NCBI GenBank assembly: GCA_903632075.3
Contig: CAHIKZ030000808.1
Location: 369,001-433,000, forward strand
DNA from: Acanthosepion pharaonis
Lineage: Eukaryota > Mollusca > Cephalopoda > Sepiida > Sepiidae
Direction of reading: 5' to 3'
Length of the DNA: 64,000 nt
Positions 1 to 11,575 of the stretch are shown piece after piece. The first letter of the stretch is position 1. Each line of letters begins with the position of its first letter. The notes under the pieces are model-generated. The model worked only from the letters and a program-made list of their open reading frames with translations. It was not told the origin of the DNA and did not search any database. The position numbers were made by a program, and so were the translations under genes.

Positions 1-2063
1 TCATAGCCAATAAAATGGGCTGGTCCTTAATTTCATCTGACTAAGTCTCGATCTGTCATCTTGAAGTCGGAAAGCTACATTTAGTTGTCCAAACTTGTTT
101 TTGTATGTCAGTACCAATTCTTAGTTTGTGTGTGCACATTGGCTGAGACCAAAAATTTGCCTTATCCTTGCAACTACTGTTACACTGGTGTCAGTATTTT
201 ACTGACCCTCACTCTTTAATGCAATGATAGCACTGCCATAGGAATTGAACCCCAGAAATCAGACCTTCCCGCAAAGAATTTTTTCCTTGTTTAGTCCAAA
301 GACAGAAAAATGGTGGTGAGGTAAATTGTAGCTTGTCTTCCAGCAGGTGGAAAAGCTTATTTATACACTCCTCCACAGTAGCATGATATAGCACATGGCC
401 TTTTGAATGTGGAGTACCCATGCATGTTCACTTGGGCCAAAACCAAAATTTTATTATTAACCCCCCTCCCTCTTTGGTGCAATGAGGGAGTTAGTTCACA
501 GCATTGACAGATGCTTGGCACCATCTAAAGATGGAAACATGTAGAAATATAATGTACCCTACTAGATAGATGTTAAGAAATCTGTTGTTTACATACCTTC
601 TCCCTATGGTAGTAGTATGTGACACCTGTTTATTTTTTAATGTGGGATGCCCATGCATGTACACGTGGTGGCCATATCAAAAATAGTCTCTGCAACCACT
701 GTCACACTGGTATCAGTAACGCAATCCACACAACCTTATCAACACGCACACACATACAGTTTTTCAATTGCTTATGAAAGCAATCAGAAGACATTGGACA
801 ATTTATGTTCAAATTATCCCTGGAAAGCAGGAAAAAGGTCGAAAATGTAGAAAAATTAAACATTTTATTTGTTTTCAAAAGATAAAGATTAAAAATTAAT
901 GGAACATATTTCTGAATTAAATTTGTTCGTACATTTTCATATAGATTATATCAAGTTATATAAATGAAGCTTGTGAAAATTTTTAATTTCAAATCTGTTC
1001 AATTTTTTAGAAAATTTCTTCATACTTCATATTGCATTCCCAAACAAGGGAGTGTAGGAAACTTTATTTTTTTTTATTTTTAAACCTTCCTGTTTTTGTG
1101 TTTTACTCTGGTGGGGGATCTTGGAGGTCATAGATGGTGAAATTATTGAAAAATAAGATTCTAGTGACATTTCTCTCACTAGATGAATACATGTTTCTGC
1201 CGCAAGACTAAAAGATAAAGAACTAAAAATCACTTCCTTGAAGAAATAACAAAGCACAAAAAAAATTTTTGTAGTGTAGCAGTTATTTGCAGGGAAAGTT
1301 GGACTGTCGGGCAGCGTTCAAATTCCCATCAAGGTTTGCATTTACTTTCGCACAAACATCCTTGAAAAATGGTATGATTCATGTCTTCTCTTTAGCACCA
1401 CCATAGCAAGGGATTAATAACATTAGATTTCTAGCTTTAGTTGTCTACCAGTCTAAGAGAACAATTCAAAACCAGCTGGACATGGAGCTTTCAAATTCAC
1501 CTTTATAGTAGAAAAAAAAAACACTTGCTACAGGAACCCCACCAGAAACTTGTTAGCCCCTATATCTCACATACATATAGAAAAAAAAAAATTAAACTCT
1601 ATAGACATCAGTTGTTGTGTGGGTTTATCCATTCACGCATGTTCTAGAATTGTCCATAATCGTTGTTTTCTGGGTGTGGGCAAAAGGAATTTAATGTTTA
1701 CAACATGTCTCGTACATAATCAACAAGATTTATATCGGGTGAGAAAATGGATTCCAATAGGGTATCTGGAAGTTAGCTGAATGTTCCTGGGGTGAGCTTT
1801 GGATCATCTGTACATAATTTGCAAAAAGGTGGTTATTTGTCTGGAACAAAACGTTATCACCTGGAAACATTACGATCATCAAGAGGTGCAAAATTTGTGA
1901 TCCTTGTGAACTCTAACAGAACACGTATCCTGCTATTACAAAGTTACCACCATCTTGCTAACAAGCTGGTTCTGTAGCCTGATGCAGGTTACCCTACACT
2001 CTGACCTCAAATGTTCACTTGAAAGGGCTAGAAACATTTGTTTAAATTGGTGACACTGTAACA
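1..2063. other. AT-rich non-coding DNA
   Basis: No gene is recognised. Three short segments (about 125-200, 395-460 and 630-725) resemble one another, sharing strings such as CCCATGCATGT and CACTGTCACACTGGTATCAG or close variants, so an old low-copy repeat is probably present. The minus strand near 240-260 has a B-box-like GGTTCAATTCC, possibly a decayed SINE head. Open frames of 60-76 codons show no protein-like composition. Confidence 0.5.
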
Positions 2064-2449
2064 CAGTGGTCCTTAAACATTTTTTGGGGGGACACATTTT
2101 CGGAATTAAAATTTGCTCACACCTCGCCAAATTTTATGTGATAAAAAGTACATTTAAAAATAAAAACTAGAGGGTTAAAGGAAGATAAACTTGGATTTAA
2201 AGTCGGAACATTATCATTGATAACTCTCTCCTCTAATTTGCAGATCCTAGTTAGTATATTTAATAATTATTTATATCTATTTATACTGGGATTCATGCAG
2301 GTAATTATAAGTAATCTGTAATATTTTAAATTCTGAAATCCTATATATTTTTGGCATATTAATTTTTTGAAACTGTTTCTAAATTTTTAATTGTCTTTCA
2401 ATCATTCCACCACACCTCTGAAGCATGCCACACAGTTTGGTAACCACTA
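2064..2449. mobile_element. hAT-like non-autonomous element
   Basis: The left end begins CAGTGGTCCTTAAAC and the right end, read inward on the other strand, begins TAGTGGTTACCAAAC. These imperfect terminal inverted repeats resemble the CAGTGGTTCTCAAAC type seen in hAT elements. The 386 bp interior is AT-rich and non-coding. I see no clear 8 bp target duplication, so the assignment rests on the termini. Confidence 0.5.
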
Positions 2450-2790
2450 CAATGTTAATAAAGATGCCTCTTTTTTTTAGTAAATGGTTACAAAACACCA
2501 TGGAATGCTGCATGCATTATACAGTACATTGACTGGTGGGTTAAGCTGTACCAGTAGTAAGATGAGATTTGATGCAGTTCTGTGGCAGGCATGAGGAGAC
2601 AGAACCTGGGACAAGCACAACTGGTTGCGACTTGCCTTGTCCCCGCCAAAAAAGAGCCCGTATTTGCTTAGCATGTAAAGCTACTGCAGTTGAAATGAGG
2701 AAGGAAAAAAAAGCACTTACTGCTCTGCCATAATCTGTCCTCGGCCAGATAACGTAAAAGAATGAGGGGGGACTTGCATTTTTATGCAAT
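2450..2790. other. No recognised feature
   Basis: Unique-looking sequence with short overlapping minus-strand frames of 65 and 82 codons. Neither resembles a protein I know. Confidence 0.4.
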
Positions 2791-2872
2791 AAAGATGCAA
2801 TGCATTATGGGACATGGACGCAATGAATTATGGGATCACATGAAGATGCAAAGGATTATGGGTATATGGACA
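2791..2872 (+). repeat. Short imperfect tandem repeat
   Basis: Three diverged units of about 25-30 bp share the core GATGCAA..GATTATGGG or GCATTATGGG. The array lies inside a 105-codon frame (2762-3079) that has no other protein-like feature. Confidence 0.6.
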
Positions 2873-4770
2873 AATATAAAAGCAACTACTTTTTCCCAGT
2901 GCGGGGGTACTTTGATTGACGTTCACGGTTGGTGGCTAGAAAAAGTCTGTTTTTGTGACAGAACTCAAGAAGGAACGACTCAAGGTCGGAATACTAGTTG
3001 GGAGATCTTGAATTTACTCGCTGGTTGCTGTCTTCTTTTTATACACCACAAGTTCTCCATTTTAAGTTATGATTCTTGACAATCATTGACTGTCCAGTTT
3101 TTGCATTAGATATTCATATCTGCAATACAACTGATGTCCAAAATTTATGTATTCCATCAGAAACTAAAACACTTTGATTTGAATGCTCCTCTGGGAACAC
3201 AATACTGTAATATGGCTGACTGTTCATTTCCAGTTGTGGATGTCTGCTCAGACATATTTCTATTCTTTCAGCACCCAGAGAGCCAGCCTGTACTTTATAC
3301 AGCAACTATGCTGAGTGGACCTTAGTTTCTGGAAGATTGCCTCATCTGGCAGAATCAAGTTTCTGAATAGTTTTGCAAGCAAGAGGTAACAAGTCTTTAT
3401 GATGGAGTGCAGTGTACTGGCATTGTTCAAAAACTGTTGATCATATCAGATTATGCTCTCTTCCAAAAACTGTAACTAAGGTCTGCTCAATATCATTGCA
3501 GTATAAAACCGCTGGTTGGCTTTGTGCATGTCGAAAAGGCATAAGTGTGCTTGAACAGACATCGGCAACAGGGATTAACTAACTTCCCTAGCAAATGTGT
3601 ATATTCTGAAATGAGTAACCAGTTATTGTATTACAGCCCTCCAGCAATATGCTCTCGATTTAATTTCTGATGGGAGCATTACCACAAGAAAGAAAAGAAT
3701 TCTTTCTCACTCCACATTTTGGAGTCCTTTGAAAATTTATTCTGGTAGGCATATAATAAATTATTTCATCTTTCTTCTGAAGGGATGAGTTTCTTTTAAG
3801 CAACAGGTGGTTATGTATACAAGCTAAATATTTTTTTTCCATATATATATATATTGTGTGTGTAGTTATTCATAATATAATTGTTGATTACATGAATATT
3901 GACATGTTTACTTCATTAAAAATAAATTAATGCTATATAAAGAACAAAGCAAGATAGAACAGTATCAAATAACATCTTTTTAATGTAGGAAAAAAAATAC
4001 TCTATTGAACAATTTTGTCAGCCATTTTTTTGTTTTCTTTAAAAAGTGTTACTAATGTTTTTTAAATTACCAACCTCTCTTGAGGAATATCTTGTGAGCT
4101 TTTAATCTAAATAACAGCATAAAAAGTTTAAATGTTGTTACAAAAAGATTCTTTAAGCTTTGTGTTACGAAGCAACTAAGTGTTTCTTGCTTTTCGATGC
4201 ATTTTTCTTATCAAGCAAAGACCAGGACAGCCATGTTTTGGGAGAAAAACAAGTAGAAAAAAATTAACTTTCACAATAACCATTTCTAATGATAATTACT
4301 GGCCTAAGTTAGTTTGAATTAGCTCTGTTAAAATAACATATATTGGTTAATTTAATTTATATTTAATCAAATAGAACTAACATAATGAAGACTTCTTTTT
4401 CTGCTTAATTAAGCCTAATTTAATTAAGTTATCTGGGAGCCAAATTTAGTCAGTTTCATTTGAATGTTATCTGCCAAGGTTGGGGAGAAATAAAAATTAA
4501 TTTTCCTTAAGTATACAGATTAAGGTTTAACAAAAACTTACTTTTGTATTAGTTACAGATTAAAAAAACATCAGTTTACTTCAATTAACTTATAATCAAG
4601 AAAAGTGTTGGGTGGGGGCAGAATGGCAGAAATGTCTGTTGTAATCATGTATTCTAAAAATGTCCTTATTTTCCAAAAATGGAATTTAATGTTTATTTTC
4701 AGTGAATGACAAGCATGGTATCATGACATCAGATGTGATAAATTAGCTTTTTAGATTTTTATTTTTAATC
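2873..4770. other. AT-rich non-coding DNA
   Basis: No coding, RNA or mobile-element signature recognised. A short (TA)n/(TG)n run lies at about 3841-3863. Sequence from 3860 to 4600 is very AT-rich with repeated TTAATTAA-type words. Confidence 0.45.
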
Positions 4771-4776
4771 CCAATA

Positions 4777-5010
4777 ATGGTGAAAGAATTTTTAAGAGAC
4801 CCTATTTCCAGGGTCTTCAATGTTATCTATCCTGACCTGGCATCTCAACTCCAGTCAATTTCCCACCACAGTGACATGACTTCCATTTGTCTTTTCCATA
4901 GATATATTCATGGTAATTGTTCTAATGAGCACTCCTTGATCTCTGATAAATACGGTGCACCTTTCATTTCTAGTATGATTTTTATATTCATTGTTGTCTG
5001 AATGAGTGTC
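4777..5010 (+). mobile_element. LINE-A reverse transcriptase C-terminal fragment
   Basis: Plus-strand translation gives RVFNVIYPDLASQLQSISH followed by CLFHRYIHGNCSNEHSLIS. This matches the region just after the LDKIQRR motif in the C-terminal part of a non-LTR retrotransposon polyprotein, and other copies in this window are similar (23.8, 25.9 and 52.7 kb). The fragment is short, lacks the catalytic palm and ends by divergence. It is a dead-on-arrival or decayed copy. Confidence 0.7.
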
Positions 5011-5207
5011 TGTTTGAGTGAGTGTTTGGAATGAATGATCGATTTCATATTATTAAAGTCCTGCATTAATTTCATCCAGTTAACTGATGTTTCTGCCACA
5101 TTTAAAGAATGGGGTATGGGTATTACTAACATTTTGTTTAGTTTCTTGTAAATAGTTGTAAATATTCATTGGAGCTAGTTTTTAAATTGTTTTGTTTTAT
5201 CGCCCCC

Positions 5208-5363
5208 CTTGTCTCTCTCTCTCTGTCTCTCTGTCTCTCTCTCTCTCTGTCTCTCTCTCTGTCTCTCTCTCTCTCTGTCTCTCTCTGTCTCTGTCTCTCT
5301 CTCTGTCTCTCTCTGTGTGTCCTTGTCTCTCTCTCTCTCTCTGTCTCTCTCTGTGTGTCCTTG

Positions 5364-5394
<31 letters not shown>

Positions 5395-5611
5395 CCTTGT
5401 CTCTCTCTCTCTGTCTCTCTCTGTGTGTCCTTGTCTCTCTCTCTCTCACTCTGTCTCCTTGTCTCTCTCTCTCTCTCTCCTTGTCTCTCTCTGTGTGTCC
5501 TTGTCTCTCTCTCTCTCTGTCTCTCTCTGTGTGTCATTGTCTCTCTCTCTCTCTCTGTCTCTGTGTGTGTCCTTGTCTCTCTCTCTCTCTCTGTCTCTCT
5601 CTGTGTGTCCT

Positions 5612-5654
<43 letters not shown>

Positions 5655-5925
5655 GTGTGTCCTTGTCTCTCTCTCTCTCTGTGTGTCCTTGTCTCTCTCT
5701 CTCTGTCTCTCTCTGTGTGTCCTTGTCTCTCTCTCTCTGTCTCTCTCTGTGTGTCCTTGTCTCTCTCTCTCTCTCTCTGTCTCTCTCTGTGTGTCCTTGT
5801 CTCTCTCTCTCTCTCTCTGTCTCTCTCTGTGTGTCCTTGTCTCTCTCTCTCTCTCTGTCTCTCTCTGTGTGTCCTTGTCTCTCTCTCTCTCTCTGTCTCT
5901 CTCTGTGTGTCCTTGTCTCTCTCTC
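5208..5925 (+). repeat. CT-rich compound satellite (0.7 kb)
   Basis: Runs of (TC)n are punctuated about twenty times by CTGTGTGTCCTTGTCTC. This gives a higher-order unit of roughly 30-60 bp that varies mainly in TC copy number. The plus strand is almost entirely pyrimidine plus G in TGTGTG blocks. Long Leu/Ser and Arg/Glu open frames across it are by-products of the repeat. Confidence 0.97.
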
Positions 5926-7149
5926 TGCTAACGTTACTTGTTTGGCAACCAGCATAGGAGTAAGAAAACTCTTAATTCAAACCTCAGGAAGTGTTTCAAG
6001 ATTCTATGGCACACTGTATACTATTTCTGTTATCATGTCTTTTGCAAGTGTAACCAGTTCTGTGTAAACTCTCACTACTATAATCAAATGTATAGATAGT
6101 CTGGCAGTTCAGTTCTAAAACTGAAGTGTTAGGCTCTCATGTCAAATCGGCAGGAGAGTCCCCCTCCCCAAGGTACAGACACAGCCAATCACTTGCTTTC
6201 TAACAAATGAGATGTTATGGTATGTTTTCAACTTTCTTTAGATGTGTGATGAGAGCCTACTTAAATTTATGAGCAATTTCTAGGATAGCTGAATTATGGA
6301 TGACCAAAATGCCAAAAGTATTTTCTTTTCCCAGCAATTAAACACCGTCTTATATTCCTGGCAATATCCAAGTTTATGTATAATGCTTGAGTTTTGCTTG
6401 TTCAGATTTAAAATGCTGCCATTGAAGCCTACTTGAGAAACACCCTAAACATTTCCATTGAATAAATAAGTGTACTTCTTATTTCTTTCTTTTATTTGTT
6501 TTTTCTTTCTTTCTTACCTCTGCTTCTAAGATTGTCGTTTCTGCTGTGGTCTATTAGGAATTTTTTTTTTTTTTTTGTATTGTTTTTGGCTCCCAACTAC
6601 CAAGAATAAAACTTGTTTATCAAGTGTTCTGGGGGGAAAAAAAAAAGGAAAAAATTAAAGTTCTTGTCCTCTCCCTCTGTCATTTGGATGATTTCTTTGA
6701 CTATTTCTTTACCCACCACCCACCCTCGTTTTTGTGGCTCCTACCACTTTGGGAGTTTATTTTCTATCTAAACTTTACAGCTGCCTAGAAGACATTGAAT
6801 CAATCTACCAATATTATTCTGTGGGTGTATTAGTTGGACTAGAAGTCTTCTGTCTAGACAAGAGATATCTTTCTCTATTTTTTTCTTTTTCTATCCTCTT
6901 TCCAACAAAACTGTAGATTCTATATCGTGTGTGTAAAATATATATATATATATATACTTTCAATTGAAGATTGGTGAACACACATTATTAGTAATGCTTT
7001 TAGTCCTTTTCACCAATTACTTTTGAATAAGCTTTCAATTTAACATATTTTAAAATATTAAATATCATTGGACTCTCTAGTTTTTGAATAACAACCATTC
7101 TAAGTGACGGAAAATTCTGAATTCAAAATTGAAAAGGTACAGGGAAACC
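5926..7149. other. No recognised feature
   Basis: AT-rich sequence with poly(T) at about 6560-6576, poly(A) at 6636-6648 and (TA)n at about 6938-6955. The 60-codon frame at 6734-6916 has no recognisable motif. Confidence 0.45.
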
Positions 7150-7400
7150 ACTCTGATTTTCAAGAAGTCCGAATAAAGAGGAAGGAATCTGAAGACCCAT
7201 GATTGTCTATTTAAAAAGAAAGACGCCAATGTAGTAGCATGCTTAAATTCATGTAGTCAGAGCATTAGGGGAGATAGATCATCAAAACAGTTGCCATGAA
7301 AATATTTGTAGAAAAGACAGAGGGAAGCTACATCACATCTATGAGAGAATAACTGAAGTAAAAATGTCAAGTCAGGAGTCTTGTTGACACTTTACTTTAA
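7150..7400 (-). mobile_element. LINE-A fragment
   Basis: The minus strand reads through several stops with a pattern resembling the C-terminal stretch of LINE-A, including FPLSFLQIFSWQLF where better copies have the FYRYFHGNCSDEL-like block. It is highly decayed. The assignment comes from comparison with the 23.8 kb copy, which shares CAGTTGCCATGAAAATAT or a near match. Confidence 0.65.
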
Positions 7401-7544
7401 GGCCAAAATTTCCATTGATTATGTCACTGTGTAATACCAACATAATGAATATAGCTTTTATTCATGAAGACTGTGCATATATCTTAGAATTAAATAATTT
7501 CAATGTATTTTTTTTGCTTTCCTTATTAAATCTAAAAGGTTGTA

Positions 7545-7745
7545 TGGGTAGTGTTACAAACCTCAGCCTACAAAATGAAATTGTAGAGCCAAGTTCAAAT
7601 ACCAGTCAAGTCGGCACTTTTGCACTAATGCCCTTGGTAAAGATATGAATTCATTTCTTCCTCTAGCTATGGACTAAATAACCAAGTAGACTGGACTCTC
7701 TAGCCTTCGTTGGCAACCAATCTAATAGAAGGAAAACATTTAATG
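7545..7745 (+). mobile_element. SINE-2, degenerate copy
   Basis: Head region with B-box-like AAGTTCAAATACCAGTC, then the family landmarks CCCTTGGTAAAGATATGAA and TAGCCTTCGTTGGCAACCA. These align with the better SINE-2 copy at 37524-37830. It lacks the 3' end. Confidence 0.65.
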
Positions 7746-7856
7746 CCAATACATAGAGAAGGCAATGGGAGTCAATGAATTTTTTTTTTTTTTTTTTACA
7801 CGTTATCAACCTTTTGTGAGTTATTTAAAGTAAAACATTTTGGATTGTAAGAGGTT

Positions 7857-7936
7857 GCTTACAGTAGCCAGTGTTCCCAAGTAGTCACCCATCTAAGTAG
7901 TTAGTGACCAGGATCAACACTGCTTAATTAGTGATT
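7857..7936 (-). pseudogene. 5S rRNA-like sequence
   Basis: The reverse complement contains ACTTAGATGGGTGAC..TTGGGAACAC and ends TACTGTAAGC. This matches the 3' two-thirds of metazoan 5S rRNA, including the internal C-box region. The 5' third is unrecognisable and the AAGTTAAGC box is degraded to AATTAAGC. A 5S pseudogene or 5S-derived SINE (SINE3-type) head or fragment is likely. No T-run terminator follows the 3' end. Confidence 0.7.
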
Positions 7937-8392
7937 GAACAGGAACTTGACTTTTCAACATGATTTGACTATAAGCGAGGCAATGGGGAAAGCACTCCAC
8001 TATCTTTCCCAAGAAAAGAATCTCTGGAGGGCCAGGATTGGGAAGAGAGGTGACCTTAGAATTAAATCTAGAACTTCACCTTTTCAACCAGAATGAATCA
8101 AGATGTTAGGAATGGGTGGGGAATAGGAGAGCATATAATGGGTGTCAAAAGAAAAGAGTCACTTTCTTGCCATATCCAAATTGCCAGCATTTTAACTCTT
8201 TGAGACCATTAAGTAAAAATTACCAGTTGTTTATTCTTGGTTTGATTACAGGTAAACTAAAACAGCAGTAAGTGAAACCATTGGGTAAGGGGAACCACAG
8301 TATATCAAATTATCCCATTACCAAGTAAATTGTCTCTGGATCAGTAGTATTCCTCAAAGCAATGGAGAAATACTTACTGAAACAGATACATA

Positions 8393-8395
<3 letters not shown>
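7937..8395. other. No recognised feature
   Basis: Unique-looking sequence without RNA, coding or repeat signature. Confidence 0.4.

Positions 8396-8483
<88 letters not shown>
8396..8483. repeat. (TA)n microsatellite
   Basis: Nearly pure TA dinucleotides with three TG interruptions (TATGTATA), about 88 bp. Confidence 0.95.
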
Positions 8484-8680
8484 GTTTAAAAATTCACTTA
8501 AGTTTATTTCCTCAAGAAATTGAAAATTAAGAAATTTTTTTTCTTTGCAAAGAATTTTTAAAGTTCTCTCTTTTCAACAAGACATGAGGAGTTTCTTCAG
8601 AATGTGTTATTCTCACACTAATCAGGAAATTTTACAAACATTCATTAGGAATTTTCTGACCGCATGAACAGAATTTTGTT

Positions 8681-8681
<1 letters not shown>

Positions 8682-8736
<55 letters not shown>

Positions 8737-8783
8737 TTTCCTCCAAGCAAGACAAAGCTGCTAAGATGCAGGGGGTAACAGAG

Positions 8784-8814
<31 letters not shown>

Positions 8815-8905
8815 CACTAAGGAGCAAGAACAATAAAAGAACAGGAATTAAGACAGAAGATAATGATTGACATTGCATTTAAATTTTTGTAGACCCAAAC
8901 TGGAA
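8682..8905 (-). mobile_element. LINE-A 3' end with poly(A) tail
   Basis: A 49-base T run (8682-8730) is followed by CATTTCCTCCAAGCAAGAC and, further right, TTGCATTTAAATTTTTGTAG. Read on the minus strand this is the LINE-A C-terminus (a QKFKCN-like segment), the 3' UTR ending near CTTGCTTGG..GAAATGATT, and a poly(A) tail. A second A run at 8788-8813 lies inside the UTR. The same order appears at 23.6 kb (minus) and 26.2 kb (plus). Confidence 0.65.
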
Positions 8906-8937
8906 AGTGAAGAACCAGGAGAGAGTCCAACAAGCAA

Positions 8938-9080
8938 GGGCACCTTGACCTGGTGTAGTGGTTACCATGCTTGTCCTTCTAGAACAATTGCAACTGAGTG
9001 AGTGAGTTCATTCTTTACTGGGTGCCCCATGCTTTCAGCCTTGTGCCACATCTAAGCTCTGCTTAGAAAAGTCACCATAT
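8938..9080 (+). mobile_element. SINE-1 copy (tRNA-derived)
   Basis: A-box-like TGGTGTAGTGGTTA followed about 45 bp later by a B-box-like GAGTTCATTCTTTAC, then the family tail GTGCCCCATGCTTTCAGCC and TTGTGCCACATCTAAGCT. tRNA-derived SINEs of this general type are known from octopus (OK, OR1 and OR2 families); I cannot assign the subfamily. Confidence 0.8.
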
Positions 9081-9084
9081 TTAG

Positions 9085-9235
9085 GGCACTTCAACATAGT
9101 GTTATGGTTAGCAAACTTATCTCACCAAATCAATTACAACTGAGTAGTGAGTTCGATTCTCAGAGTGCCCCATGCTTTCGGCCTTATGCCACATCTAAGC
9201 TACACTTAGAAAATCATTTGCCACAACTGCTGTAT
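9085..9235 (+). mobile_element. SINE-1 copy, adjacent
   Basis: Second SINE-1 directly downstream in the same orientation, with a good B box (GAGTTCGATTC) and the tail GTGCCCCATGCTTTCGGCC plus TATGCCACATCTAAGCT. The A box is mutated (TAGTGTTATGGTTA). Confidence 0.8.
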
Positions 9236-9424
9236 GCTAACACAATAAATCTCAGGTTCCACAAGTGAGAAGTAAGAGAAATTAAGCTGTTAGCATAGAA
9301 CTCATGGTTACGTCTAACACTGTAAAATGATGAGATCTTGCCACAATTTAGTGCTATGCTTCAATTTTATACAACTCTGAAAAAATAATTCCTCATTTCA
9401 CAAATTTAGACAATCTCTATGGGC

Positions 9425-10150
9425 CATATCCCTTCAGGGCGTGGGTGGTCATGGCTCTCCACAACTTGTCTTTTGTAGCTTTAGTAAGATATTGTCTCAC
9501 TTGCCTTCATTATGCCCTGTGAGTTTCAGATTCTCCAAGCCCTCTTTCCTCATTATGTGCCCTAGAAATTTCAATTGTCTCTTTTTGATTCAAAATAGAA
9601 ATGTAGTTTTTGTTTGCATTTTGTTTAAAACTTTAATGTTACTCATATGTTCAGTCCATGGAATTCTTCTATAGAACAAGATTTCTGTTGCCTCAAGTCT
9701 TCATCTGTGAGGAGATTGTCCATTATTCAATGCCATACAGGAGGATAGATATTACATAATATTTCAGCACTCTTCTGTTTCTAAGGACCCCAAAAACACC
9801 ATTTGCTATTTCTTTAGCTTTTGGAAAGAATTTTTCATTATTCTAATGTACTTTAAGATTTCTATGCTCCATTTTCCGTTTCTGTTTAAACACTTCCCTG
9901 ATATTTAAAGCAGTTTCGCACTATTCTTTCCTTCTAATAAAATTTTCCACCATTTCTTAATACTTTGCTTAGCTTTTGGAAGGTATTTTTCACTATTGCA
10001 ATGCACCTTCAGATTTTGACATTACATTTTCCATCCACTGTTAAAATAATTTTTAGATATTTAAAATTTTGTACTTGCTTAATTTTGGAATCTCAAATTC
10101 ATTCTTTGCATCTTGGGCTGTTCCTCTTGCTGACAACTATACATTCTAAC
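9425..10150 (-). mobile_element. RTE-type LINE, C-terminal remnant
   Basis: The minus-strand translation shows, from right to left, an AKDTFQKLSK-like block (twice, near 9960-10020 and 9810-9860), then RQQKSCSIEEFHGLN, the equivalent of the YRRMLRIPWT segment in RTE endonuclease-reverse transcriptases. GKRAWRI and KRQVVESHDH follow, the equivalent of the C-terminal RKLWRAMI segment. Many stops and shifts make it non-functional. The repeated block suggests an internal duplication. The upstream palm region resumes at 11058-10873 beyond a hAT-like/LTR insertion. Confidence 0.75.
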
Positions 10151-10155
10151 TGAGT

Positions 10156-10434
10156 CATCGGCAAACTGTGGTCCATGGGCTACATGCAGCTTGTTTGGCT
10201 TTCTGAATGGCATGCCTAATTTCATGAGGAAAATAACATTTCTTAAAATTTGGCTCGTTTATTTCTCACTTGTTCACTCACACACTCTCATACGTAGCCT
10301 CATGCATAAACAATGATTAAGTGCAATGTTTCTTAAAAATTTTTAAGCTTCCAAAAATAACGTCTTCCTCATTGTTTAAAATGATTTTAAATAATTTTTA
10401 TTAAGATCAGATGTGTAAATAGATTTTGCTTTAA
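10156..10434. mobile_element. hAT-like element, left part
   Basis: Begins TCATCGGCAAACTGTGGTCC..GGGCTACATGCAGCTTG, the characteristic terminal sequence of hAT-type MITEs (consensus-like CAGTGGTCGGCAAACTGCGG). It is cut by the solo LTR at 10435-10709. Confidence 0.6.
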
Positions 10435-10709
10435 TATTATGGAGTGATTTCACAGTGGAGGCTTGTATTTGTACTAAGTCGGTCCTAAAATAGGTTCGAC
10501 ATACAAAACGTTAGGAACTTGATATAATAGGTATAATGCAGAGTAATCTAGTCGTGGTCGCTGATACTTTAGTATCTGACTAACGGTCGTTCAGCATCGA
10601 CTGACTGACCGACCAACCCACTGAGCAACTCTTTGTTACTCTTACTACTTCTACTTATTATAGGTGGGATAGTCTATTAACTATAGAATAGGTGTGTTCC
10701 ACTATAACA
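10435..10709 (-). mobile_element. Solo LTR, family L1, inverted copy
   Basis: On the minus strand it starts TGTTATAGTGGAACACACC and ends near CACTCCATAATA, with the same internal order as the copies at 33056 and 40111: ATTCTATAGTTAATAGACT, CAGTCGATGC and GTTCCTAACGTTTTGTA. Flanking 5-mers are TTTAA (left) and TTTAG (right), a target duplication with one mismatch. No internal retroelement genes are attached. Confidence 0.85.
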
Positions 10710-10842
10710 TTTAGAAACAGGAAATGTTTGTAATTTTTTGTTCTGAAGAAGAAATATTTTTATTTAAAAAATTTCTTTTGTATTTTCAAGTGTGTAAATT
10801 AAAAATTAATCAAGGAAGTGCTGTATGCTAACCACACTGTCA
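10710..10842. mobile_element. hAT-like element, right part
   Basis: AT-rich remainder ending at TATGCTAACCACACTGTCAG, whose reverse complement (CTGACAGTGTGGTTAGCATA) resembles the left terminus. The paired ends suggest one element split by the LTR. The boundary is approximate. Confidence 0.4.
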
Positions 10843-10872
10843 GACAATTATGTTCATCATGTTCATTTATGT

Positions 10873-11080
10873 TCATTCATTAGTGAATCTTTTTATTAGT
10901 GCAGCCCGTCTTATGATGAGCCATATCCCATGCGGTGTGCTGGTTGAAAAAAGTTGCCCATGCAACTTCTTGCAATTGGTGTTTAGTCCTTTCTTCTCAT
11001 TTTCTTTTACTACAACCTGTAGGAGTTCCTGTAAATTCCTTTTCTGTCTGCTTTTCAAATTTGAACTATCTCCATCTTTG
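10873..11080 (-). mobile_element. RTE LINE reverse transcriptase fragment
   Basis: The minus-strand translation contains NLQELLQVVVKENEKKGLN followed by TNCKK. This aligns with KLQEFLQKVVKESKKKGLN in the other RTE copy at 28.5 kb, the segment shortly after the YADD motif. It lies upstream (in element sense) of the 9425-10150 remnant and is probably the same insertion. Confidence 0.8.
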
Positions 11081-11509
11081 AGTTTATCACATTATTTTAA
11101 ATATAAATAACTATTGAGAGAGATTTTATCAATTTTATCGTCTGTTTGTTTCAAGCTTGAATGCAATTATCAGATCATGTTTTGTATTTTTGCTTGACTA
11201 TTTATATATACAGGTCAGTGATGCACTTTGCATATCCTGTTGTAATGTTCTAACAGTTATTTTGGTAGGCCAGTAATGTGTATGTTTTCAATTATTCTAG
11301 GGGCTATTAAGTGTAAATAATTGTGGATCCAGATAGTTTTTGGGCTATATTTTTAGTTTTCTTAACTTCTTTATTTACTATTATTTGGTTGTTATGCTTA
11401 TGTGTGTCTTCGTGGTTTGTTAATTTGCTTATTATTTACTTAATTTATTAACTTAATGCTTTGGATTAATTTATTTGACTTATTTTTGCTTATTCTTATT
11501 TCTACACAC
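11081..11509. other. No recognised feature
   Basis: AT-rich unique-looking sequence. Confidence 0.4.
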
Positions 11510-11517
11510 ACATACAT

Positions 11518-11570
<53 letters not shown>
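11510..11570. repeat. (CA)n(TA)n compound microsatellite
   Basis: CACACA run passing directly into TATATA, abutting the left arm of the foldback element. Confidence 0.95.

Positions 11571-11575
<5 letters not shown>

Noticed and set aside
2762..3079. 105-codon frame
   Set aside because: Contains a tandem repeat and no recognised motif or splice context.
5138..6067. Long Leu/Ser and Arg/Glu open frames up to 291 codons
   Set aside because: They are translations of the CT-rich satellite in all frames; low complexity, no unique sequence apart from short edges.
8938..9235. CRISPR-like array of regular repeats
   Set aside because: Two diverged tRNA-derived SINEs; no short identical repeats with unique spacers, and the genome is eukaryotic.
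9425..10150. Host gene annotated as craniofacial development protein 2
   Set aside because: The similarity is to the RTE retrotransposon endonuclease-reverse transcriptase, a common mis-annotation.
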